From NCBI GenBank assembly GCA_028817685.1, contig JAPPPC010000035.1, positions 1 to 21,458 of the forward strand: a DNA stretch of 21,458 bases. The letters are read 5' to 3'. A model generated the notes under the pieces. The model made no database searches, was not told where the DNA came from, and saw nothing but the letters and a program-made list of their open reading frames with translations. The position numbers and the translations under genes are program-made. This document shows, piece after piece, positions 6,775 through 14,448 of the stretch (the stretch's first letter is position 1; each line of letters starts with the position of its first letter). This stretch comes from Rhodospirillaceae bacterium. GTDB lineage: Bacteria; Pseudomonadota; Alphaproteobacteria; UBA8366; GCA-2717185.

Positions 6775-7554
6775 ATGGCGAGCGGGACTGATGATATCGA
6801 ACAGGTTTGGGAACCGCCCTGGACCTTCGAGGAACGGCTGAAGTTCGCCCTCGTGCCGGTGCCGCTCTACATGCGTTATCGGATCGCGAAGGAGCGCCGG
6901 CAGGGCGAAGCGGAAATCGCGTTGCTACCGTTTCTCGCCGATCCGGCACGGACCAGTCTTGATATCGGCGCGAACAAGGGCGTGTATGCGTGGCTGTTGA
7001 AGGATTGCTCGCGCGCGGTGCATGCCTTCGAGCCCAACCCGAAGATGTTCCGTTTCCTGCAGCGCATCGCCGGCGATCGTATCCAGGTTTCGCCGATCGC
7101 ATTGTCCGACCGGTCTGGGGCGGCGACATTGCGCGTGCCGCGTCACCGGCGTGGTGGCTTCTCAAACCAGGGGGCCAGCCTCAGTGACGTCAAGGTCGCC
7201 GATGATTTCATGGGGGTCGAAATCGAAGCCAAGCGGCTTGACGATCTTGGCCTTTCGGATATCGGATTCATCAAGATCGATGTAGAAGGGTTCGAACAAG
7301 CAGTCCTGGACGGCGCGCGCGAGACGATCGCTCGGGACCGGCCGTCCCTTCTGATCGAGATGGAGGAAGCGCATACCAAGCAGCCGATCGAGGAGGCCAT
7401 CGCCGCTGTCGAGGCGCTAGGTTATCGCGGCCTGTTCCTGAGGCATGGCGTGCTGCGGCCGATCGACGCCTTCGACGGCGACCGCCATCACAGAATGGCG
7501 GAACGCCGCGAAGATTACGTGTTCAACTTCGGCTTCCTGCCGAAAGACGCGTGA
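6775..7554 (+). CDS. FkbM family SAM-dependent methyltransferase
   Basis: This is a 259-residue protein counted from ATG 6775, which has GCGAGGGG directly upstream. A GTG at 6724 would add 17 residues of low-complexity Arg/Gly sequence and is less likely. The SAM-binding core is clear: motif I SLDIGANKGVYAWLL (61-75), the acidic end of strand 2 in HAFEPNP (83-89), and the FkbM hallmark IKIDVEGFEQAVLDGA (166-181) followed by PSLLIEMEE. FkbM enzymes methylate hydroxyls on sugars, polyketides or glycans. The basic, aromatic N-terminus (WTFEERLKFALVPVPLYMRYRIAKERR) may dock the protein to a membrane or acceptor (inference). There is no glycosyltransferase or polysaccharide cluster here, so the acceptor is unknown. 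Its stop lies 9 bp from that of the convergent CBS gene. Confidence 0.85.
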   Translation: MASGTDDIEQVWEPPWTFEERLKFALVPVPLYMRYRIAKERRQGEAEIALLPFLADPARTSLDIGANKGVYAWLLKDCSRAVHAFEPNPKMFRFLQRIAGDRIQVSPIALSDRSGAATLRVPRHRRGGFSNQGASLSDVKVADDFMGVEIEAKRLDDLGLSDIGFIKIDVEGFEQAVLDGARETIARDRPSLLIEMEEAHTKQPIEEAIAAVEALGYRGLFLRHGVLRPIDAFDGDRHHRMAERREDYVFNFGFLPKDA

Positions 7555-7563
7555 GGCCGCTCC

Positions 7564-7992
7564 TCAGGTATTGATGTATTCGCGGAGCTGAGAGGCCTCG
7601 TTCTCGAGTTCGTGCAGCCGGTTTTTCACGGCATCGCCAATACTCACGATTCCGGTGAGCCTGCCCTCTTCGACAACGGGGACGTGCCGGATGCGCCGGT
7701 CGGTCATCAACTCCATGACCGACATGACGGTATCTTCCCCGGTACAGGTCCGCACGCTCGCGGTCATCAGCGCGTCGACCCGTTGATCGAGCAGGCTCGC
7801 ACCATGTTCCGCAAGCCCGTTTACGATGTCGCGCTCGGAGATAATGCCGTCGACCGACTGGCCATTTCCGCTGACGACGAGAACTCCGATGCGCCGCGAT
7901 TTCAGGCGGTCGATGACATCCGCGATCGTGGCGTCAGGCTGGATCGTCTCGACGGCCGATCCCTTGCCTTTCAAGATCACTTTGACATGCAT
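7564..7992 (-). CDS. Two-CBS-domain protein
   Basis: This 142-residue protein consists almost entirely of a Bateman module. CBS1 spans about 10-62 (VETIQPDATIADVIDRLKSR.IGVLVVSGNGQ..GIISERDIVNGL). CBS2 spans about 76-128 (MTASVRTCTGEDTVMSVMELMTDRRIRHVPVVEEGRLTGIVSIGDAVK). The GIxSxxD ends typical of each repeat are present, and a short C-terminal helix follows (RLHELENEASQLREYINT). The start is fixed by GGAGGAA at 7998-8004. Such stand-alone CBS pairs bind adenine nucleotides, SAM or NAD(H) and act as sensors or regulate partner proteins. It has its own 176-bp upstream region and is not coupled to the ccm operon. The partner cannot be inferred from the neighbourhood. Confidence 0.9.
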   Translation of the reverse strand: MHVKVILKGKGSAVETIQPDATIADVIDRLKSRRIGVLVVSGNGQSVDGIISERDIVNGLAEHGASLLDQRVDALMTASVRTCTGEDTVMSVMELMTDRRIRHVPVVEEGRLTGIVSIGDAVKNRLHELENEASQLREYINT

Positions 7993-8168
7993 GGACGTTC
8001 CTCCATTGCCGTGTGGACAACAGACCTACGCCCCCTCGGTACCGCACAATGCGGTGTCCCCCCGAAGATATGCCCATAACTATGGACCCATTCGAGAAAG
8101 GCTGCAAATAGAGAATTATTGGGTAAATCGCTGATATTGCGCTGAAATCGACGCGTTTCTGGCGGTTT
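7993..8168. other. Intergenic region between ccmI end and CBS gene start
   Basis: These 176 bp hold the CBS gene Shine-Dalgarno (GGAGGAA, 7998-8004) and a 6-bp hairpin ACCGCA-CAA-TGCGGT (8041-8055) in its leader. An AT-rich stretch at 8100-8130 may carry its promoter. No terminator with a T tract was found for the ccm operon. Confidence 0.35.
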
Positions 8169-9875
8169 TTACTTCAATTCATCGATTCGAGCCTGAAGTT
8201 GCGCACGTTCCGGTGCGCCGGCAGGGAATTGCGCAATAGCACGTTCCCACAACGACTTGGCCTCTTCCTTTTTGCCGGCTGCAGCAGCCGCACCGCCCAG
8301 GAACCAGAGCGCTTCGACATGCTTAGGCGCGATGGCAAGGACCTTGCGCATGGCCTCCAACGAATCCGGGGTCGACCGGTTGCCGTTCATTGCCCGCTCG
8401 GTTCGGCCAAACAGGACCAGCAGGTCCACATTGTCGGGTGATACCTTCAATGCCGAACGAAGGGCTTCCTTGGCTTTATCATGCTTGCCCATCACGGTGT
8501 AGGAGCGCGCAAGCTGGGTCCATCCAGCGAGATCGTTCGGGTTCTCCTGCAGCCGCTCGGCCAGCTGCGCGACCATGGATTCGATCATCGCCTCGCGGTC
8601 TTCGGGCGACATTTCTTGGGCCGCCTTGACATCCTCTTCGGTCGGACCGCGCGGTCCGTCGCCCTCAAGGCCCAACTGGCCCGCGAGTGCGGCAAGCTGT
8701 TGTTTGGGGAATGGTGCCTTGGCGAAAACTTCGCGGGCTTTGGTCAACGCTTCCTTCGCCTTCTCTCTCTCGTTCAGCACCGCATAGGAGCGGATGAGCT
8801 GAATCCAGCCCTGGAAGTCCCGCGGATTGTCTTCGAGTCTGGCGGCCAGCCCTTCAACCATGCCTTGGATACGTTCAGCCCGTTCCTCCGGCGAGAGATT
8901 GGCCGCTTCTTCGATGCTGGTGTGCGACGGGCCGCGGGCGGCCTGCCGGGGCTCCTTCACGTCGCCGCGCGGCGGTAACGGTTTGGGCAGTACGGCAGCG
9001 ACATCGAGGCCGAGTTCCTCGGCGGCCTGCGCCGCGCGCGCGCGCACCGACGGCAGCCAGGGGGCATCGGATGGGGAATCGCCGACCAGGGACGCCCAGC
9101 CGTCGAGCGCCTTCTTCTTGTCGCCGGCCTGGTATTCGGCGAGTGCCAGATAGTAGCGCGAGCGCGGATCGTCGGGCTTTTTCTTCAGGGTTTCTTCGAA
9201 AGCGGCGCGGCTCGCCGGTGTGACCACTTCGCCCGCGGCGAGATAAAGCGCTTCGCCGTAGCTGGAGGTTATGTCGGCGTTGCCGGCTTCGAGTCCGAGC
9301 GCCTTTTCGAAGGCGGTGATCGCTTGCGGGTAGCGCTGGGTCGACATGTAGGTGCGGGCCAGCAGCAGCCAGCCCCCCAGGTCATCCGGGTTTTTCTGCA
9401 GCCGCTGCTCCAATTGCACCGCGGCGGCATCTAGATTCATTGGCGGTTGGCCTTGTCCTCCTTGCGCGGTTTGGGTCCGCGACGAGGCGCGTTCGGCGAA
9501 CGGCATGCCGGCAATGTCTGGCGCGCCCTGATAGCCGTAAAGGCCGAGCGCGCCCAGAGGAACGATCAAGGCGACGAGAGAAATCACTGCAATTTGTCCT
9601 GTGCTTTTTGTGTCCGTTGTGCGGCCAAGCGATGCTTGGAGCCGCGTATCCGCCTGCAGCAGCCGGCGCGAGATTTCGGTTTTCGCCGCCTGTGCCTGTT
9701 CGGCGGACATCAGGCCGCGATCGTAGTCCTGCCCCACCTGATCGAGCTGGTCCCTGTAAACCTCGATATCGTAGGCGGCAGAGTCGTCTTCCCGGTCGCG
9801 TCGGCGCACCAGCGGTAGCAGCACGACGGCAGCCGCCACGAGGGCCATGATGATGGCGATGATCCAGACCGTCAT
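8169..9875 (-). CDS. ccmI: Cytochrome c biogenesis protein CcmI with extended TPR region
   Basis: This 568-residue protein is CcmI (CycH). TM1 is at about 3-22 and is followed by the CcmI-specific cytoplasmic helix region (YDIEVYRDQLDQVGQDYDRGLMSAEQAQAAKTEISRRLL). TM2 is at 94-115, and a large periplasmic TPR domain follows. CcmI binds apocytochrome c and feeds it to CcmF/CcmH. The first TPR block (about 152-260) resembles ordinary CcmI. The C-terminal part carries two near-identical modules (about 327-380 and 421-475) sharing SPEER/SPEDR, a MV..LA.RL..NP.D..GW.QL.RSY core and KAKEAL. The protein looks longer than usual family members (from memory), most of the excess being this duplication. 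Its start overlaps the ccmH stop as ATGA. It is the last gene of the operon; no convincing terminator hairpin follows. Confidence 0.93.
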   Translation of the reverse strand: MTVWIIAIIMALVAAAVVLLPLVRRRDREDDSAAYDIEVYRDQLDQVGQDYDRGLMSAEQAQAAKTEISRRLLQADTRLQASLGRTTDTKSTGQIAVISLVALIVPLGALGLYGYQGAPDIAGMPFAERASSRTQTAQGGQGQPPMNLDAAAVQLEQRLQKNPDDLGGWLLLARTYMSTQRYPQAITAFEKALGLEAGNADITSSYGEALYLAAGEVVTPASRAAFEETLKKKPDDPRSRYYLALAEYQAGDKKKALDGWASLVGDSPSDAPWLPSVRARAAQAAEELGLDVAAVLPKPLPPRGDVKEPRQAARGPSHTSIEEAANLSPEERAERIQGMVEGLAARLEDNPRDFQGWIQLIRSYAVLNEREKAKEALTKAREVFAKAPFPKQQLAALAGQLGLEGDGPRGPTEEDVKAAQEMSPEDREAMIESMVAQLAERLQENPNDLAGWTQLARSYTVMGKHDKAKEALRSALKVSPDNVDLLVLFGRTERAMNGNRSTPDSLEAMRKVLAIAPKHVEALWFLGGAAAAAGKKEEAKSLWERAIAQFPAGAPERAQLQARIDELK

Positions 9876-10351
9876 CCGTCTTCCCTGTCGAGCAGTCGGG
9901 TCAGTCTTTCACGCTCGTCACTGCTGAGGCGGCCGGTACTGTCGCCGGCGTCGGCATATTCGGTCTGACGCCGCCGGAAATAGACGGTCAGACCGATGGC
10001 GGCGAGAACGAAGACGATAAGAGGGCCGAACCAGAGAATATAGGTCGATCCCTTGAATGGCGGCTTCAGCATGACGAAATCGCCGTAGCGCGCGATCAGA
10101 TAATCCAGAACCTCGGTATCGCTGTCGCCGGCGACCAGCCGCTCCCGCACGAGAACGCGCAAGTCACGCGCCAGGTCGGCATTGGAATCGTCGATCGACT
10201 GGTTCTGGCAGACCAGACAGCGAATGTTTACGGACAGAGCGCGGGCGCGTTTTTCCAGCAGCGGATCGTCCAGCACCTCGTCGGGATTGACCGCCAGGGC
10301 GTTGAGGCTGGATAGGAAGATCATGGTGAGGCCGAGAACGAATGCCTTCAC
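9872..10351 (-). CDS. ccmH: Cytochrome c maturation protein CcmH
   Basis: This 159-residue protein starts at GTG 10351, which overlaps the ccmG stop as GTGA. The open frame runs further upstream but only through ccmG coding sequence. A signal peptide ends near residue 20 (KAFVLGLTMIFLSSLNALA). The mature part has the CcmH/Ccl2 hallmark RCLVCQNQSIDDSNADLARDLR, with the CXXC at Cys45 and Cys48. One TM helix (about 104-125) is preceded by the FVMLKPPF motif, and the C-terminal tail is charged. It is a periplasmic thioredoxin-like three-helix domain that reduces or resolves apocytochrome c disulphides during heme ligation with CcmF and CcmG. The short form without TPRs fits the separate ccmI next to it. 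It overlaps ccmI by 4 nt. Confidence 0.95.
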   Translation of the reverse strand: MKAFVLGLTMIFLSSLNALAVNPDEVLDDPLLEKRARALSVNIRCLVCQNQSIDDSNADLARDLRVLVRERLVAGDSDTEVLDYLIARYGDFVMLKPPFKGSTYILWFGPLIVFVLAAIGLTVYFRRRQTEYADAGDSTGRLSSDERERLTRLLDREDG

Positions 10352-10878
10352 TTTTTCAACTCCTCGATCAGCGGCAGGATCTTCTCCTTCATCGCTTCCG
10401 GAAGGACGGGGCCGACATGGCGGTAGCGAATGCGGCCTTCGCGGTCGACGACGTAGGTTTCCGGCACGCCGTAGACGCCCCATTCGATTCCCACGCGTCC
10501 GCTTAGATCCTGGCCGATTCGCTTATAGGGGTCGCCGAGCTGCTTCAGCCAGGCCACGGCATCGGTCTTCTTGTCCTTGTAGTTGATGCCGTAGAGCGGG
10601 GTGTCGTTCGTTTCGGCGAAGCGCATCAGAACGGGATGCTCGACCTTGCAGGGGACGCACCAAGAGGCGAAGACGTTGACCAACTTAACTTCGCCGCCCA
10701 GGTTTGCCTTTGCAAATCCCTCCTGGCCGTCATGGACGGGCGGCAGGTCGAACTCCGGCGCCGGCTTGTCGATCAGGGCGGACGGCAACAGCCGCGGATC
10801 CTTGGTCAGGCCGACCGCGAAATAGGCGGCGATGGCGCCGAACAGCAGCAGCGGCAGGATAAACAGCAAGCGCGGCAT
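10348..10878 (-). CDS. ccmG: Periplasmic thiol:disulfide interchange protein CcmG (DsbE)
   Basis: This 176-residue membrane-anchored thioredoxin has a single N-terminal TM anchor (PRLLFILPLLLFGAIAAYFAVGL). It is followed by the CcmG/DsbE entry DKPAPEFDLP and the active site FASWCVPCKVEHP (Cys74, Cys77). The cis-proline loop is GVPETYVVD (137-145) and a central WGVYG sits just before it. The conserved acidic and GVPE features mark CcmG rather than a general thioredoxin. Its role is to reduce CcmH or apocytochrome CXXCH cysteines in the periplasm, using electrons from CcdA/DsbD, which is not in this window. It begins 6 bp after the ccmF stop, and its stop overlaps the ccmH GTG start. Confidence 0.95.
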   Translation of the reverse strand: MPRLLFILPLLLFGAIAAYFAVGLTKDPRLLPSALIDKPAPEFDLPPVHDGQEGFAKANLGGEVKLVNVFASWCVPCKVEHPVLMRFAETNDTPLYGINYKDKKTDAVAWLKQLGDPYKRIGQDLSGRVGIEWGVYGVPETYVVDREGRIRYRHVGPVLPEAMKEKILPLIEELKK

Positions 10879-10884
10879 GCGCGG

Positions 10885-12876
10885 TTACTCCGCGGGCGCC
10901 GGCGCGCTTGCCGGGGTCGGCGCCTGTTTCCGCGTCGGCGCGCCAACCCGCAACCGCCGGTCGGTCAAGGAAACGATTCCGCCCAGCACCATGATGGTGC
11001 CGCCGAGCCAAATCCAGGGAACGAGCGGTTTGAAGTACACTTTGGCGATCCAGCGGCCCTGGCCTTGCGGCTCACCCAATACGGCGTACAGATCGGCGAT
11101 GCCGTTGCTGTAGATCGCGGATTCCGTCGTGTCGGTGCCTTGGACCAAGTAGCGACGTCGTTCCGGTGCCAGCGTCGCCACCAAGGTGCCGTCTTCCTTG
11201 ACCGTGAAGACGCCGCGCTGGGCGACATAGTTCGGGCCGCGCACATTGTCGACGTTGCGGAGCGTGAATTCGTAGCCGGCGATGGTGATCGAGTCGCCGG
11301 CCTTGATGCTTTGGATGGCTTCGTCCTGCCAGACGGATGCGCCCGTCGCACCGGCGGCCAGCACGGCGAAGCCCAGATGGGCCAGCATCATGCCCCAGGC
11401 GGCGCGCGGCAGACCCACCGCGCGGCGCAGCACGTCGCCGGCGCTGGCGCGGCCGATGCCGATGCGGGATCCGAACTCGATCAGCACGCTGGCGGCGAGC
11501 CAGCCGGACAGGCCGAGCCCGATTGCGCCGAAGATTGAACGGCCCCAGGTGATGTAGGCGGCGATGGCGGTCACCACGGCGGCCACGACCAAGGCGAACT
11601 GCAGGCGCTGCACCACGCCTTTCAAGTCGCTGCGTTTCCAGGACAGCATCGGCCCAAAGCCCAGTGCGATGATCAGCGGGATCATCAGCGGGACGAAGGT
11701 TGCGTTGAAGAAGGGCGGGCCAACCGAGATCTTGTCGCCGGTCATGGCGTCGAGCAGCAGCGGGTAGAGCGTGCCGATGAACACGGTGGCGCAGGCGGTG
11801 GTCAGCAGCAGATTGTTCAGGATCAGGCTGCCCTCGCGGCTGACCGGTGCGAATAGGCCACCGCCCTTCAGCGCCGGCGCGCGCCAGGCGTAGAGCGCCA
11901 GGCTGCCGCCGATGGCGATCACGAGCAGCGCCAGGATGAACACGCCGCGTTCCGGGTCGGTGGCGAAAGCGTGCACGGAGGTCAGCACGCCGGACCGGAC
12001 GAGGAAGGTGCCGATCAGGCTGAGCGAGAAGGTGAGGATCGCCAGCAGGATCGTCCAGGTCTTCAGCGCGTCGCGCTTCTCGACGACGATGGCGGAATGC
12101 AGCAGTGCGGTGCCGACCAGCCATGGCATGAAGGAGGCGTTCTCGACCGGATCCCAGTACCACCAACCGCCCCAGCCGAGCTCGTAATAGGCCCACCAGC
12201 TGCCGAGCAGAATGCCGGCGGTCAAGAAGATCCAGGCAAGCAGCGTCCAGGGCCGTACCCAGCGTGCCCAGGCAGCATCGACCTTGCCCTCGATCAGGGC
12301 GGCGATCGCGAATGAGAAGGAGATCGAAAAGCCGACATAGCCGACATAGAGCATCGGCGGGTGCAGCGCCAAGCCGATATCCTGCAGCAGCGGGTTGAGG
12401 TCCCGGCCGTCGATCGGCGGCGGATTGAGCCGCTCGAACGGGTTGGACGTGGCCAGGATGAACAGCAGGAAACCGAAAGCGACCATCGACTGCACCGACA
12501 GGGTGCGCGCCTTCAGCGTTGGCGGCAGGTTGCCGCCGAACATCGCCACCATACCGCCGAACAGCGCCAGGATCAGAACCCACAGGACCATCGATCCTTC
12601 GTGGTTCCCCCAGGTCGACGAGACCTTGTAGATCATCGGCTGCAGCGAGTTGGAATTCTGGGCCACGTTGATGACGGTGAAATCGCTGACCGAGAAGCTG
12701 TATAGCAGGCAACCGAACGCCACGGCGGTGCACAGGAACTGCACGATCGCAGACGGTGCGGCGGTTGCCATCCAGCTATGATTGCCGCGCGCGGCCCCCG
12801 CCATCGGCAAAATGGACTGCACCAGCGCGACGACCAGCGCCAGCATGAGCGCGAAATGACCGATTTCGGCGATCAT
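10885..12876 (-). CDS. ccmF: Heme lyase subunit CcmF
   Basis: This 663-residue multi-pass membrane protein is the core of the cytochrome c heme lyase. ATG 12876 is chosen because it overlaps the ccmE stop as ATGA and has an AGGAGA 7 nt upstream. An ATG 18 bp further up would place that Shine-Dalgarno inside the gene. The tryptophan-rich WWD heme-handling motif is GWGGWWYWDPVENASFMPW (about 234-252). Conserved periplasmic histidine segments are visible, including STWGNHEGS and GLALHPPMLYVGY. A C-terminal CcmF domain of about 300 residues follows and ends in a last TM segment and a proline/alanine tail. CcmF takes heme from CcmE, reduces it and ligates it to CXXCH apocytochromes with CcmH and CcmI. 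Confidence 0.96.
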   Translation of the reverse strand: MIAEIGHFALMLALVVALVQSILPMAGAARGNHSWMATAAPSAIVQFLCTAVAFGCLLYSFSVSDFTVINVAQNSNSLQPMIYKVSSTWGNHEGSMVLWVLILALFGGMVAMFGGNLPPTLKARTLSVQSMVAFGFLLFILATSNPFERLNPPPIDGRDLNPLLQDIGLALHPPMLYVGYVGFSISFSFAIAALIEGKVDAAWARWVRPWTLLAWIFLTAGILLGSWWAYYELGWGGWWYWDPVENASFMPWLVGTALLHSAIVVEKRDALKTWTILLAILTFSLSLIGTFLVRSGVLTSVHAFATDPERGVFILALLVIAIGGSLALYAWRAPALKGGGLFAPVSREGSLILNNLLLTTACATVFIGTLYPLLLDAMTGDKISVGPPFFNATFVPLMIPLIIALGFGPMLSWKRSDLKGVVQRLQFALVVAAVVTAIAAYITWGRSIFGAIGLGLSGWLAASVLIEFGSRIGIGRASAGDVLRRAVGLPRAAWGMMLAHLGFAVLAAGATGASVWQDEAIQSIKAGDSITIAGYEFTLRNVDNVRGPNYVAQRGVFTVKEDGTLVATLAPERRRYLVQGTDTTESAIYSNGIADLYAVLGEPQGQGRWIAKVYFKPLVPWIWLGGTIMVLGGIVSLTDRRLRVGAPTRKQAPTPASAPAPAE

Positions 12877-13346
12877 TTCTCGGTCTCCTTCCAATTGCCG
12901 GATTTTTTCAGCGCGTCCGCGACTTCCTTCGGCATGTAGTTCTCGTCATGCTTGGCGAGCACTTCAGAGGCGACGAAGATGCCGTCCGACCCGAGCGTGC
13001 CTTGCGTGACGACGCCCTGCCCTTCGCGGAACAGGTCCGGTAGCAGGCCGGCATAGCGCACCGAAATGGTCTTGTTGGTATCCGTGATGACGAACTCCGT
13101 CGTGACCCCGTCGTCCGCTTTCTTGACGCTGTCCGCTTCGACCAAGCCGCCGAGCCGGACGGTCTGGCCGGGACGAAGGTCTTTCTGGGTGATATCCGTC
13201 GGGCTGTAGAAGAAGACGATGTTGTCTTCGAAGGCGGTCAGCACCAGCGCTGCCGCGACACCCAGCATGGTCAGCCCGGCAAGGACTGCGTAAAGCCGCT
13301 TTTTCTTGCGGGTGGCCGGTGTCCGGCCCGTCGATGTCGCACTCAT
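12873..13346 (-). CDS. ccmE: Periplasmic heme chaperone CcmE
   Basis: This 157-residue protein has a basic cytoplasmic start (TRKKKRLYA), one TM anchor (about 19-38) and an OB-fold periplasmic domain. The heme-binding site VLAKHDENYMPKEV is intact: His133 is the covalent heme ligand and Tyr137 the axial-type tyrosine of the HxxxY motif. The conserved VRLGGLVE and SVRYAGLLPDLFREGQGVV strands are present. CcmE accepts heme from the CcmABCD complex and carries it to CcmF. It overlaps ccmD and ccmF by ATGA on both sides, which suggests translational coupling. Confidence 0.96.
   Translation of the reverse strand: MSATSTGRTPATRKKKRLYAVLAGLTMLGVAAALVLTAFEDNIVFFYSPTDITQKDLRPGQTVRLGGLVEADSVKKADDGVTTEFVITDTNKTISVRYAGLLPDLFREGQGVVTQGTLGSDGIFVASEVLAKHDENYMPKEVADALKKSGNWKETEK
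12884..12889 (-). promoter_or_regulatory. Shine-Dalgarno that decides the ccmF start
   Basis: AGGAGA lies 7 nt before ATG 12876 and inside the last codons of ccmE. It rules in favour of this start over the ATG 18 bp upstream. Confidence 0.7.
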
Positions 13347-13534
13347 GACTCGGCCTCTTCGATTGCGCCGCCGCGGCGTTCCGCCCGCAGCGTCTTCAGC
13401 GTGTTCTCATTGCGTTTGAGATCGCGGAGCGACAGCCCCAGCAGGGCCACCAGGATTCCGGCGGCGATCAGATAGGCGGGCCAGATATAGGGTGCGTAGC
13501 CGCCCATCGCGAAAAACTCCGATACGCTGTCCAT
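13343..13534 (-). CDS. ccmD: Heme exporter protein CcmD
   Basis: This 63-residue single-span protein is CcmD. The conserved GGYAPYIWPAYLIA block (11-24) enters a TM helix (about 17-36). A charged juxtamembrane segment (LRDLKRNENTLKTLRAERR) follows. CcmD stabilises the CcmC-CcmE complex and helps release holo-CcmE from CcmABC. Its start shares one base with the ccmC stop (TGATG), and its stop overlaps the ccmE start. Length and position are typical. Confidence 0.92.
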   Translation of the reverse strand: MDSVSEFFAMGGYAPYIWPAYLIAAGILVALLGLSLRDLKRNENTLKTLRAERRGGAIEEAES

Positions 13535-14253
13535 CAGCCGTGCACCTGTCCGAGACGGATATTTCGAATTTTCGCGGCGGCAATCTCGCTGCGTGTTCTA
13601 ACCACCAGAATTGCCAAATAGAAGGCCGTGAACCCGATGATCATGAGCAGCAGGGGCCACAGCATCGAACTGTGAATCGTCGGTCCGTCCAGCCGGATAA
13701 CGCTCGCCGGTTGGTGCAGCGTGTTCCACCACTCGACCGAGAATTTGATGATCGGCAGGTTCACCGCACCCACCAACGCCAGGATACTGGCCGCGCGTTG
13801 GCCCCGGGTCGCGTCGTCGAAGGCGTCAACCAGCGCCATGTAGCCGACATACAGAAAAAACAGGATCAAGACCGAGGTCATGCGCGCGTCCCACTCCCAC
13901 CAGGTGCCCCACATGGGCTTGCCCCACAATGAACCGGTGGCGAGGCAGATCACGGTGAAACAGGCGCCGACGGGCGCGCTGGCCTTGGCGATGAGGAATC
14001 CCAGAGGATGGCGCCAGATCAGCGCCATGGCGCTGGCGATCGCCATCGAGGCGTAGCAGAACAAGGCCATCCAGGCAGCCGGGACATGGACGTACATGAT
14101 CCGAACCGTTTCGCCTTGCTGATAGTCTGGCGGCGCCTGGAAGAGGCCCAGATACAGGCCGGCGCCGATGCTCAGCACGGCCAGCCATGCGACCCAGGGC
14201 AGGAGCGGATTTGCGATACGCAGGAACTGGTTGGGGTTCGCGAACCTATGCAT
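13534..14253 (-). CDS. ccmC: Heme handling protein CcmC
   Basis: This 239-residue six-TM protein is the first gene of the ccmC-I operon. The WWD motif is GTWWEWDARMTSVLIL (116-131). The two flanking heme-ligand histidines are visible: His56 in YVHVPAA and His180 in TLHQP. PPDYQQGETVRIMYVHVP is close to the E. coli sequence as remembered. CcmC loads heme onto CcmE in the periplasmic leaflet. The start is unusual: the ATG at 14253 lies only 7 nt after a TATATA box, with no room for a Shine-Dalgarno. No other in-frame ATG fits the conserved N-terminus, so translation may be leaderless. ccmB, its usual upstream partner, is 1.5 kb away behind an inverted MFS gene. Confidence 0.96.
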   Translation of the reverse strand: MHRFANPNQFLRIANPLLPWVAWLAVLSIGAGLYLGLFQAPPDYQQGETVRIMYVHVPAAWMALFCYASMAIASAMALIWRHPLGFLIAKASAPVGACFTVICLATGSLWGKPMWGTWWEWDARMTSVLILFFLYVGYMALVDAFDDATRGQRAASILALVGAVNLPIIKFSVEWWNTLHQPASVIRLDGPTIHSSMLWPLLLMIIGFTAFYLAILVVRTRSEIAAAKIRNIRLGQVHG

Positions 14254-14260
14254 AAGGGTC

Positions 14261-14289
14261 TATATAGTGGGGAAGCCGTACCGTGCCAA
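14261..14289 (-). promoter_or_regulatory. Sigma-70-type promoter of ccmC, predicted leaderless
   Basis: On the minus strand, TTGGCA (14289-14284) and TATATA (14266-14261) are separated by exactly 17 nt. This is close to the housekeeping consensus. Transcription should start about 6-7 nt past the -10, at or next to the ccmC ATG (14253). The -35 lies inside one of the GCCAAA repeats of this region, so a protein binding there would compete with RNA polymerase. Confidence 0.6.
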
Positions 14290-14351
14290 AAAACTTTTCG
14301 TCGCACCCAGTTTAGGCGGGTCGCGTTGGGCGTTCAGTGCCAAACGTCACA

Positions 14352-14380
14352 CTGTTAACCATAGAATAAGCTGTAACAGC
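14352..14380. promoter_or_regulatory. Possible operator: CTGTTA / TAACAG inverted pair
   Basis: CTGTTA (14352-14357) and TAACAG (14374-14379) are perfect inverted copies with a 16-bp AT-rich spacer. The right arm is itself part of an 11-bp palindrome, GCTGTAACAGC (14370-14380). The pair lies about 100 bp upstream of the ccmC start. The size suits a dimeric regulator site, but no known box was recognised. Confidence 0.3.
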
Positions 14381-14448
14381 GGCCTATTTCTATTTCCTTA
14401 ACGATTTCGCGCGCAAAAGGTTCGGCCTTGCGGGGAAAGTAAAACGCG

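Noticed and set aside
7552..7566. TGAGG-CCGCT-CCTCA inverted repeat joining the two convergent stop codons
   Set aside because: A 5-bp stem without a T tract is too weak for a terminator, and it largely reflects the two stop codons themselves.
14254..14400. CtrA-type TTAA-N7-TTAA box
   Set aside because: Only single TTAA half-sites occur (near 14355 and 14398), not at the required spacing.
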